Shown: piece by piece, positions 25,291 to 32,487 of the stretch
Numbering within the stretch: the first letter of the stretch is position 1
How the letters are laid out: each line of letters opens with the position of its first letter
Notes under the pieces: model-generated
Databases searched by the model: none
Told to the model about the DNA's origin: nothing
Seen by the model: only the letters and a program-made list of their open reading frames with translations
Assembly: GCF_001510665.1 (NCBI RefSeq)
Contig: NZ_LMTI01000002.1
Span: 1 to 64,000, forward strand
Source: Bacillus sp. FJAT-27445
Lineage (GTDB): Bacteria; Bacillota; Bacilli; Bacillales; Cytobacillaceae
Reading direction: 5' to 3'
DNA length: 64,000 nucleotides
Program-made: the position numbers and the translations under genes

Positions 25291-25911
25291 TTAGATTATT
25301 TCTCCTGTTGTGATTGGGTGTAAGCTCCCCTTAAAAGCAAATGTAATTCTACCCGTCTCCTCAGATACAACAAGTACAAGAGCGTCACACTTTTCTGATA
25401 GCCCTAGGGCAGCCCGATGACGTGTCCCTAGTTTTTTATCTCCCATATATCTGTCTGAAAGTGGGAGGACATTAGCAGCGGAAACGATATGATTTTGACT
25501 AACCAACACAGCGCCGTCATGTAAAGGATTTCCGGGAAAAAAGATTGATTCTAATAAAGAATGGCTTAATTCTGCACCTATTGAAATACCAGGATGAATT
25601 AACGGTTCAAGAGAATCTTCACGCTCAATGACAATTAATCCGCCATGTTTCCGAAGCGACATATTTTGCACACAAATTGATAATTCCGGGTATTTATCAG
25701 TAAACGGGGATAAATAGCAGTTTAAATAAAAGGAAGCAGCGGTCATTTCGACTTGTACAAATTGATTTTTTATTTTTTCAAAATTTCCAAGGAGGCAATA
25801 ATTTTCATTATCCATTGTTTCTAAGCTACTCTGTAGGGCAGATATAACTTGGCTGATATCCTTTTTTAACGATAGTTTCATCGGTGAAAAGTCACAATTA
25901 TCCTGGTTCAC
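25291..25911 (-). CDS. cdaS: sporulation-type diadenylate cyclase CdaS
   Basis: 206 residues (B. subtilis CdaS is 207). GTG start with AGAAGGTG 5 bp upstream. An N-terminal helical YojJ-type domain (about 1-65) precedes the DisA_N/DAC domain with its two active-site motifs, NPLHDGAVLV (about 130) and LGTRHRAALGLSE (about 165). It condenses two ATP to c-di-AMP; the helical N-terminal domain is inhibitory in B. subtilis CdaS and expression there is forespore-specific. There is no membrane segment, unlike CdaA. The 200-bp region after the stop has no clear terminator. Confidence 0.93.
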   Translation of the reverse strand: MNQDNCDFSPMKLSLKKDISQVISALQSSLETMDNENYCLLGNFEKIKNQFVQVEMTAASFYLNCYLSPFTDKYPELSICVQNMSLRKHGGLIVIEREDSLEPLIHPGISIGAELSHSLLESIFFPGNPLHDGAVLVSQNHIVSAANVLPLSDRYMGDKKLGTRHRAALGLSEKCDALVLVVSEETGRITFAFKGSLHPITTGEII

Positions 25912-26225
25912 AGAGACACCTTCTTTTTTGTAATCACTTTTTTATGGATGGTTAAATTTAGGACTGAATTAAATAAGAAGGCAAGTTATTTCATTCTTAG
26001 CTTGTTCCTACCTTAAGTTTTACTTGCTGAGCCTGTATTATTCACTTGTAGAAAAGGAGCTGAGATATTCCTTAAAAATTAAAAGGCTATATCGGTTAAG
26101 GACACTGAATGCAAACCCATACGCAGAATGAAGTAAGCATTTAAACAAATTGGATAATACTTACCCCAACCAAATCTACGATTTTGTTGAAGTTATTCAC
26201 CTTTGCTGAAGAAATTAAGGTGAGC
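25912..26225. other. intergenic region upstream of cdaS
   Basis: About 310 bp with no gene. A forespore sigma promoter would be expected for cdaS, but I could not point to a convincing one. Confidence 0.4.
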
Positions 26226-26492
26226 TTATGATTCTCCGATTGGAAACCAGCAAGTTTTGGGTATGATTGACTGTACAGTTAAAACAAGCGAAGGCAGATG
26301 ATCTGCCGCCAATACGACCGCCCCTAGTCGTTCATGGAAAAGAATCCCGCTTCCAGTCATGGCAATTTTCATAATATCCGCTTGGTTTCCGAGCAGCTGC
26401 CTGCAGATTTCTTCCCGATCGCCCGTGCTGCACCCAGCCTTTCTTGAAAATCTCAGAATCATTTCCTTTTCACCTTTTGCCAGCCTGTACAT
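26226..26492 (-). CDS. small hypothetical protein
   Basis: 88 residues from ATG 26492 (AAAGGGTGATG upstream; GTG 26501 and ATG 26498 are in frame). The sequence is mixed, with two cysteines in the N-terminal half (KAGCSTGDREEICRQLL) and a hydrophobic C-terminal part (LGAVVLAADHLPSLVLTVQS). No signal peptide and no recognised family. Single gene. Confidence 0.5.
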   Translation of the reverse strand: MYRLAKGEKEMILRFSRKAGCSTGDREEICRQLLGNQADIMKIAMTGSGILFHERLGAVVLAADHLPSLVLTVQSIIPKTCWFPIGES

Positions 26493-26605
26493 GCTCATCA
26501 CCCTTTTTCTTTTCGGATAGTAAAAGGTATGGCGACCGGAGTTTTTTTATGTTCACCCGTAGGCCGGGAAATTGGAAACGCTGCCATTATAAGCGCTTTC
26601 ATTCC

Positions 26606-26634
26606 TTGACTGCCCTCCGTATATCGTGTATATT
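26606..26634 (+). promoter_or_regulatory. sigma-A promoter of cspD
   Basis: -35 TTGACT (26606-26611), 17-bp spacer, -10 TATATT (26629-26634). It leaves a 5' leader of about 105 nt before ATG 26748, the long leader usual for cold-shock genes. Confidence 0.75.
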
Positions 26635-26747
26635 TAATGCATCATGGTCCAGACTAATTCAGGAAGCACCTGAAGCATCTGCTTCATGATAATATTCAAC
26701 TTGGGCATCGAATTGGTGCCTGCAAGGTTTTAGGAGGAAAAGGTACT

Positions 26748-26948
26748 ATGCAAAACGGCAAAGTTAAATGGTTCAATAACGAAAAGGGCTACGGATTCAT
26801 CGAGGTAGAAGGTGGAGAAGACGTATTCGTCCATTTCTCAGCTATCGAAGGCGACGGATTCAAATCCCTTGAAGAAGGCCAGGAAGTTTCTTTTGAAATC
26901 GTTGAAGGAAACCGTGGGCCGCAAGCTGCTAACGTTGTAAAACTTTAA
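26748..26948 (+). CDS. cspD: cold-shock protein CspD
   Basis: 66 residues, almost identical to B. subtilis CspD. RNA-binding motifs KGYGFIEV (RNP1) and VFVHF (RNP2) are intact. Binds single-stranded RNA and DNA and melts secondary structure. TAGGAGGAAAAGG ribosome site. In B. subtilis cspD also lies beside ypeQ/ypeP, which are convergent here too. Confidence 0.97.
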   Translation: MQNGKVKWFNNEKGYGFIEVEGGEDVFVHFSAIEGDGFKSLEEGQEVSFEIVEGNRGPQAANVVKL

Positions 26949-26975
26949 GCGTAAACTTTAATATGGCTAATTTTC

Positions 26976-27006
26976 AGGCTGGCAAAATTGCCAGCCTTTT
27001 ATTTTT
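26976..27006. terminator. terminator between cspD and ypeQ
   Basis: AGGCTGGC-N6-GCCAGCCT followed by TTTTATTTTT; serves cspD. It reaches into the 3' end of the convergent ypeQ gene. Confidence 0.9.
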
Positions 27007-27211
27007 CGTTCAGCCTGATTTCAGTGAGCCGACCGCCAAGTTCCTTTATTTCCCCGCCCACAGTGCAATTGCTTATGCAGAATTTATGGGATTTTCGCTT
27101 ACCGGAGTCAAGTACATTTTGCCTGTACAAAAAGCAGCCATCACAATAATGCTGGATTAAAAAATTTAGCTCCTCTAGAAGCTGCTTCCTTTCGATTGCT
27201 TCTCTTTTCAT
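26999..27211 (-). CDS. ypeQ: YpeQ-type small zinc-finger protein
   Basis: 70 residues. Four cysteines in the arrangement YCDGCFLYRQ ... FCISNCTVG suggest one zinc site, as in the YpeQ/DUF2602-like family of Bacillus. AGGAAGGAGG precedes the ATG. It lies 14 bp downstream of ypeP, so both form one transcript. Function unknown. Confidence 0.85.
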   Translation of the reverse strand: MKREAIERKQLLEELNFLIQHYCDGCFLYRQNVLDSGKRKSHKFCISNCTVGGEIKELGGRLTEIRLNEK

Positions 27212-27225
27212 GGGCAGCCTCCTTC

Positions 27226-27882
27226 CTACAGCAACTGTGTCTTTGCATGTATTTTTTTTCCGTCAAGCGCCTGGGTGGCAAGCTTGTCAGCTTCTTTGTT
27301 ATCCGCGCGTGATATTACCTTAAATGATGGCTTGATTCCGTTGCTTTCAAGCTTCTTTTCAATCCTGTCAAGCCAGCGGTTCAATACTTCCTCATAACAT
27401 GGCCATTCCCCTTCAAGCTGTTTTAGGACCCCCTGTGAATCTCCACGGAACTCACACGGCATGTTTTTTATTCCAAATTCTTCGAGAAGGCTGACCGCGA
27501 AATACAGAGCAGCATATTCCGCTTCGTTATTCGTTTCCATTTCACCAATTCGTTCATTTGCCCGCACACGGAATTTTTTCTTTCCCTGCCTGAAAAACAG
27601 AACTGTACCGAGCCCTGCTTCATTCTTTTCCTTCATAAAGCCTCCATCAAAAAATACCACTACATCATTGGGTTCTTCTTCCGTTACCTCCAAAAGCTTT
27701 CTCATTTCTTTGATTGTCCAGTCTGTCCCTATCTCATCCTCAAAGGAAATTTCATTGGCCTTCCCCATCTTTTCAAGCTCCTGGGCGGTTGATAATGCCT
27801 GGTCCCCCTCAAGCCAATCCGAGTAAAACCTGACCTTGCCGCCTCCCTTTATCGAAAAAAACCACTCAAGTTTGTATTTCAT
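27226..27882 (-). CDS. ypeP: YpeP: RNase H-fold protein
   Basis: 218 residues. The N-terminal 70 residues form a separate alpha/beta domain. The C-terminal part is an RNase H fold with acidic positions in VVFFDGGF, METNNEAEYAAL, FRGDSQGV and SRADNKEADKLA, so all four catalytic-type residues are kept. It probably cleaves RNA in hybrids or binds nucleic acid; B. subtilis YpeP is not well characterised. In one transcript with ypeQ. Confidence 0.88.
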   Translation of the reverse strand: MKYKLEWFFSIKGGGKVRFYSDWLEGDQALSTAQELEKMGKANEISFEDEIGTDWTIKEMRKLLEVTEEEPNDVVVFFDGGFMKEKNEAGLGTVLFFRQGKKKFRVRANERIGEMETNNEAEYAALYFAVSLLEEFGIKNMPCEFRGDSQGVLKQLEGEWPCYEEVLNRWLDRIEKKLESNGIKPSFKVISRADNKEADKLATQALDGKKIHAKTQLL

Positions 27883-28079
27883 TAGCCAAACCCTCCGTGT
27901 TCACTTTTGTATCCTTTAGCTTTGCCATTTAAATAAAATTAAGCATACCCAGAAAAAACTATTCCTTTCATGATACACAATTGAAGCCGTGTTAAACATC
28001 TTTCTTTTGAAAAATTCAATCTGTTTTCACAGTCGATTTGTGTTAAAATCACTTTAGCACAGCAATGGAGGAATGGACT

Positions 28080-28469
28080 TTGATAGAAGTTTACATCGAT
28101 GGGGCAAGTGCAGGGAACCCCGGCCCGAGTGGAGCAGGCATTTTTATAAAAGGCCACGGTTCAGCTGAAAAGTACTCTTTGCCCCTTGGCAGCATGTCAA
28201 ATCATGAGGCGGAATACCACGCTTTCATCAAGGCATTGGAAATCTGCCTTAAAAAAGGATACCGTACCGTTTCTTTCAGGACGGATTCAGAGCTTGTAAA
28301 CAACGCGGTTGAAAAAGAATTTGCGAAAAACAAAAACTTCGTCCCGCTCCTTGATCAGGCTCTTGGACTGGCAAGGCAGTTCGATTTGTTTTTTATGAAA
28401 TGGATTCCGTCGAGCGAAAACAAGGTAGCAGATGAATTGGCAAGGGTGGGAATCAGGAAAAATGAATAA
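28080..28469 (+). CDS. ypdQ: YpdQ: RNase HI-like protein
   Basis: 129 residues from TTG 28080, favoured because GGAGG (28068) is 8 bp upstream, while ATG 28065 has no ribosome site. RNase HI core with YIDGASAGNPG, MSNHEAEYHAF, FRTDSELV and SENKVADELAR supplying the D-E-D-D residues. It lacks the basic protrusion of E. coli RNase HI. It overlaps the following transporter gene by 8 bp. Confidence 0.9.
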   Translation: MIEVYIDGASAGNPGPSGAGIFIKGHGSAEKYSLPLGSMSNHEAEYHAFIKALEICLKKGYRTVSFRTDSELVNNAVEKEFAKNKNFVPLLDQALGLARQFDLFFMKWIPSSENKVADELARVGIRKNE

Positions 28470-29409
28470 AAACAGCCGAATTCTCGCAGATTCAGCCTTG
28501 CTTTTTGTGGCATTAATCTGGGGAATCACTTTTGTTATGGTCCAAAGCGCAATCAGTTTCCTTGAACCCTTTTCATTTAATGGCATTCGTTTTTTGACAG
28601 CCGCATTACTGCTTGGCTCTTGGCTCTTTATTTTTAAACGAAAGCAGCTCGTCCTAATATCTCCGCGCCTGATACTGTCCGGGGCCTTCCTTGGGGTCTT
28701 TCTTTTTATAGGGTATGCAACACAAACTGCAGGATTGCTTTACACTACATCATCAAAAGCCGGATTCATTACCGGGCTGAGCGTTGTCCTCGTCCCGCTG
28801 TTTTCTTTTCTGCTGATGAAGCAGCGGCCAGGCAGAAACGCCGTTACAGGGGTTATCATCGCGACAGTTGGGTTGTTCCTCCTGACAATGACAGGGGTTT
28901 CCCCGTTAAACAAAGGGGACGGGCTTGTTTTTATATGTGCGATTGGGTTTGCATTCCATATTCTTTTTACTGGAAAATATAGCAGCCGGTACCCTACGCT
29001 CTTGCTTACTACCATCCAAATAGCAACAGTTGGCATCCTTTCATCTGTTTGGGCCTTCTTCTTCGAGGATTGGCGAAAAGCGTTTCAGAAAGATGTTATA
29101 TTCTCGGAGGAGGTAGTACTTGCGCTTCTCGTAACATCACTCTTTGCTACCGCGATTGCTTTTTTTATTCAGACAGCGTTCCAGAAACACACCTCACCAA
29201 CCAGGGTTGCGCTCATTTTCGCTATGGAGCCTGTCTTTGCAGCCGGAGCCGGTTACTTTTGGGCCGGAGAAATCCTTACATTATCCGCACTCGCTGGCTG
29301 CCTTTTTATTTTTGCCGGCATGGTTATTGCGGAACTTCCCGGGAAGGGAAAGCAAATTCCAGCAAATGATCCAACAGTCTCTTTAAACGTTGAAAAGCCG
29401 GGCGCGTAG
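28462..29409 (+). CDS. EamA-family (DMT) transporter
   Basis: 315 residues from ATG 28462, overlapping ypdQ. Ten hydrophobic segments and two EamA repeats: repeat 1 begins ALLFVALIWGITFVMVQS, repeat 2 ends ALIFAMEPVFAAGAGYFWAGE, both classical DMT motifs. It is an inner-membrane metabolite exporter or importer; substrate cannot be told. A strong hairpin overlaps its stop. Confidence 0.93.
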   Translation: MNKNSRILADSALLFVALIWGITFVMVQSAISFLEPFSFNGIRFLTAALLLGSWLFIFKRKQLVLISPRLILSGAFLGVFLFIGYATQTAGLLYTTSSKAGFITGLSVVLVPLFSFLLMKQRPGRNAVTGVIIATVGLFLLTMTGVSPLNKGDGLVFICAIGFAFHILFTGKYSSRYPTLLLTTIQIATVGILSSVWAFFFEDWRKAFQKDVIFSEEVVLALLVTSLFATAIAFFIQTAFQKHTSPTRVALIFAMEPVFAAGAGYFWAGEILTLSALAGCLFIFAGMVIAELPGKGKQIPANDPTVSLNVEKPGA

Positions 29410-29422
29410 CCCGGCTTTTTTG
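29393..29422. terminator. terminator after the EamA gene
   Basis: AAAAGCCGGG-N6-CCCGGCTTTTTT; serves the plus-strand gene and possibly the convergent one. Confidence 0.9.
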
Positions 29423-29426
29423 TTTC

Positions 29427-29702
29427 TTAAAGTGAGAGCAGTTGATTTTCTTTTACAAAATCAAGAGCTGCCTGCCTGGATTCAATTTGATTGGAAACAA
29501 GCGTTTCCAAAAGGGACACATAAAAGCTGCCATCAAACCTCAATTGGGCTTTTAATGTAAGTTCTATTGCGGCAATTGCCACCTCGTCGGGGGCATTTGT
29601 ATAATGTTTGCCAAAATAAATAAAGCCAATAGCATCTTCCTGCAGTTGAAAGCCTTTTGCTTTCAGCAGCTGTAGGTAATGATCAACCGTTTGCACCTGC
29701 AT
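29427..29702 (-). CDS. DUF6123-like small protein
   Basis: 91 residues from ATG 29702 with AGGAAGGTGG upstream. Mostly helical, soluble (VQTVDHYLQLLKAKGFQLQE; AIGFIYFGKHYTNAPDEVA). I associate this sequence with the Bacillaceae family DUF6123, of unknown function, but without a search this is tentative. Confidence 0.65.
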   Translation of the reverse strand: MQVQTVDHYLQLLKAKGFQLQEDAIGFIYFGKHYTNAPDEVAIAAIELTLKAQLRFDGSFYVSLLETLVSNQIESRQAALDFVKENQLLSL

Positions 29703-29741
29703 GATCCACCTTCCTGATTTTACAAGCAACAGCAATATATT

Positions 29742-30697
29742 CTAGTGTACTCTGATACTCCCACGGCTAAACCCATGGGGTTCTGAATCCATTGCCTTCT
29801 TCCTTGCCGGCAGCCACAGTACGTATCTTGATACGCTCGGCATTTAGGGCCAGGACACTGGGACAATTTCTTTCAGTACTTTCGCGGCCAAAGCAGCCCC
29901 TGCCGCCATTTGCGGCCGCATCTTTTGGCTTTCACAAGCCCGGTGGCATCACACCGCCTATGATTGGATTTTCATTATAGGATGATCCCGGAGTTAAGGA
30001 TTCTCCTTTTCTCCTTTGTGACCTTCTTGTCGTGAAGGCTCTAAAATCTAGGAAAGTTTTCTATGCATGCATTCAGTTTTGCTTTTGTGACGGAAGAATC
30101 CACGTTAATAAACAAAAAGGCGGATTACAGGTCCCTCTGGATCTTTGTCTCATCATCAATCATATGCCATCGTTCTGAATGTCCCCAAAATGCTTACGGA
30201 TGCTCTTTACCCAAGTGTGGAAGGCATATTCGTTCATCTGGTATCGTTCCCTTAAGCCCTTGAGCTATGCCAGGACGCATTTCAGCTCGTTTTGAAGGAA
30301 GGGATTTCCTTCATCAAGGGCCGGTTCGAGCTTCTTTGTCTTCCCGAACAGTTTATTCCTGATGGCAAGCCATTCGCAGGAAGCGATTTTTTAAGCGACA
30401 GCCGCGTTTTAATGGCTGTCAAGCTCAAGGGCGAGGACAAAGCTGGGTGAACGGAAGAAGGCAATATCAAAAACACCAAAACAAACGTATGTTCTTATAT
30501 ATATTAATTATACTCTAACTGAAGCTCGGACACAAGAAATAACCATTATTAGGATAGATAAATCTCATGATGCCAACCCCTGACTTCGGGATACTTGAGG
30601 TGCCGAAAAACTGTTGGTTCCCGGCACCGCGTATCTTGCCTCGCTCCCATCCCTTCACTGAAGCAATGGGCTTACCCATTCGTAATCCTAGTGTACT
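29742..30697 (-). mobile_element. decayed IS200/IS605-type element with TnpB remnant
   Basis: On the minus strand from about 30500 to 29780, fragments in several frames resemble TnpB: AIRNKLFGKTKKLEPALDEG, then after a stop LKGLRERYQMNEYAFHTWVK and SIRKHFG. The element ends at a CCCACGGCTAAACCCATGGG stem (29760-29780), the kind of hairpin found at the right end of TnpB elements where the guide RNA scaffold lies. The sequence CTAGTGTACT occurs at both edges (29742-29751 and 30688-30697). Many stops and frameshifts show it is inactive. No TnpA is present. The right copy of the edge repeat includes the stop codon of the yuiD-like gene. Confidence 0.7.
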
Positions 30698-31179
30698 GTA
30701 AAATCAGACTTTTTTCTATCGTTTTTTGTTAATCGGTGTCCGATGTAGCCGGCCAAAAGACCCAATAGCGCACCACCCAGCACTTCTTCAGGCTTGTGCC
30801 CCAGCATTTCCTTTAACTTTGTTGGCGTTTTTTCTTTAAATTCCACTGTCGAATCTTCATGGTGGATTTTGTCGATTAATTCATCAAGCGAATTAACCTT
30901 CAAGGTAAGTTCCCCGGTTTGTCTACGAATTCCCTGTGCGTCATACATGACTATCAGGCCATAGACGAGCGACAACGCAAAATCAACTGTCGGAACACCC
31001 CTTTTTAATGCAATGAATGTGGTTAAGGATGAAACTCCGGCTGAGTGGGAGCTGGGCATGCCTCCCGTTTGAAAAAACAAGTCTGGACGCCACTCCTTCT
31101 CCCTCACATAATGAATCGGTATTTTTAGGCCTTGTGCAAGCCCGATACTCAATAATGAAACAATAACTCCCTTGTTCAT
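30688..31179 (-). CDS. divergent PAP2-family membrane protein (YuiD-like)
   Basis: 163 residues, with GAGGTGAAGGAAA before ATG 31179. The motif GGMPSSHSAGVSSL is the phosphatase-like signature of the YuiD/DUF212 group, with membrane segments at both ends. The rest of the PAP2 active site (an upstream K-x6-RP motif) is not evident, as in this group generally. The stop lies in the edge repeat of the decayed insertion element, so the last few residues (SDFTVH) could have been changed by the insertion. Confidence 0.88.
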   Translation of the reverse strand: MNKGVIVSLLSIGLAQGLKIPIHYVREKEWRPDLFFQTGGMPSSHSAGVSSLTTFIALKRGVPTVDFALSLVYGLIVMYDAQGIRRQTGELTLKVNSLDELIDKIHHEDSTVEFKEKTPTKLKEMLGHKPEEVLGGALLGLLAGYIGHRLTKNDRKKSDFTVH

Positions 31180-31262
31180 TTTCCTTCACCTCACCTCAAT
31201 AGTTAACACGCGTGTTTTTATTATTCCCTGCGGAGATACTAAGAAAACAGGAGGTGACGAAA

Positions 31263-31400
31263 GTGAGCAAAAATGACGGGAACAGAGGGACAAAAGCCCC
31301 AGGCGTCAATCCTCAGGGCTTTGGGCAGGATGGCACACGAACCCCCGACCCTAAAAGCAAGCTGGAAGAAAAAGCCAAAAAGAGCAATACACGGCGATGA
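31263..31400 (+). CDS. sspL: small acid-soluble spore protein L
   Basis: 45 residues from GTG 31263 with a near-perfect AGGAGGTGA ribosome site. The sequence shows GVNPQGFGQDG and ends PKSKLEEKAKKSNTRR, matching the B. subtilis SspL pattern (GVTPQG...PKTELEERAKKSNTKR). SspL is a minor forespore protein. It is longer in the N-terminal half than the 42-residue B. subtilis protein. A sequence GATACTAA at 31235-31242 may be part of a forespore sigma promoter. Confidence 0.88.
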   Translation: MSKNDGNRGTKAPGVNPQGFGQDGTRTPDPKSKLEEKAKKSNTRR

Positions 31401-31407
31401 CATAAAA

Positions 31408-31447
31408 CATGCCCGATCCTTTTGGGATACGGGCATGGAATGTTTTC
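31408..31447 (+). terminator. terminator of sspL
   Basis: CATGCCCG-ATCC-TTTT-GGGAT-A-CGGGCATG stem, followed by GTTTTC; weak T run. Confidence 0.7.
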
Positions 31448-31459
31448 TCGAAAAATATT

Positions 31460-32353
31460 TTAAAATAAAACTGGCTCGGTCCGGTATGGTATCATCCTTG
31501 ATATTCCCCTTAAACCGGTATCATCCAGCATCGCTTCCACCTTCTCGCGATCTGGAGAAAATAAAGAAGTTTCAATGTCGCAATTCACTGGTACATCGCA
31601 GTTGATTTCCGCAAGCTTTCTTGATAAGTGAAGCATTTCCAGATCCTGCTCAATTTTGGTTTTATGGGACTTCGAAAGCTTTTCTAGATTTTCCAGGATG
31701 CCTTCAATATGGCCGTGCTCCTTCAAAAGCTTCATCGCCGTCTTTTCACCGATTCCCCTGACCCCTGGGTAATTATCGCTCGGATCCCCCATAAGCGCCT
31801 TCAAATCAATCATTTGCTTAGGAATCAGCCCACATTCTTCATAAAAGGAAGCAGGAGTATGAACAAGGTAGTTGCCATACCCTTTCTTCAGCAGAATTAC
31901 TGATACCTGTTCATCAAGCAGTTGAAGGATATCGCGGTCGCCTGTCAGGATTGAAACAGGCATGGAACCACCCAATTGCCTGGCAATCGTCCCGATGCAA
32001 TCATCCGCTTCATAACCGGCAAGGCCAATGTTCGGAATATCGAATGCGCTGACAACCTCTTTTGCCAAATCGAACTGCGGCAAAAGTTCAACGGGCGCCT
32101 CTCCCCTGTTTGCTTTATAGCTATCAAATAATTCAGTCCGGAACGTTTTGCTTCCCATATCCCAGCAAACAGCAAGATGGGAGGGGGAAAATTCTGAAAC
32201 GGCTGTAAACATGTGCTTCAAAAAACCGTGGACGGCATTGGTTGGGGTGCCTTTTGCATTAATCATGAATTGTCCAGTAACAGACGTAGCATAAAAAGCC
32301 CTGAACAGCAGAGCCATCCCGTCTATGAGCATGATTGATTCCTTTTTTTCCAT
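31460..32353 (-). CDS. ypcP: 5'-3' exonuclease YpcP (FEN/PolI-N type)
   Basis: 297 residues from ATG 32353, preceded by GGAGG. N-terminal 5_3_exonuc domain with MLIDGMALLFRAFYA, WDMGSKTFRTELFDSYKANR, GYEADDCIGT and TGDRDILQLL (metal-binding Asp residues), then helix-hairpin-helix GDPSDNYPGVRGIGEKTAMK. It corresponds to the nuclease domain of DNA polymerase I as a free protein; it removes RNA primers and flaps. Confidence 0.94.
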   Translation of the reverse strand: MEKKESIMLIDGMALLFRAFYATSVTGQFMINAKGTPTNAVHGFLKHMFTAVSEFSPSHLAVCWDMGSKTFRTELFDSYKANRGEAPVELLPQFDLAKEVVSAFDIPNIGLAGYEADDCIGTIARQLGGSMPVSILTGDRDILQLLDEQVSVILLKKGYGNYLVHTPASFYEECGLIPKQMIDLKALMGDPSDNYPGVRGIGEKTAMKLLKEHGHIEGILENLEKLSKSHKTKIEQDLEMLHLSRKLAEINCDVPVNCDIETSLFSPDREKVEAMLDDTGLRGISRMIPYRTEPVLF

Positions 32354-32365
32354 AACGTCCTCCAT

Positions 32366-32391
32366 GAAAAAAGGCGCACAAATGCGCCTTA
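32366..32391 (-). terminator. terminator of dynA
   Basis: AAGGCGC-N6-GCGCCTT followed by T6 on the minus strand; it sits just before the ypcP ribosome site. Confidence 0.8.
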
Positions 32392-32487
32392 AACTTTTAT
32401 TGTCGTTTATCTTTATACCGTATTTTTGAATAAAAAAACCCTGCGCTATGCATTAATTATATCATAGAACCTTTCATAATAGTGGAT

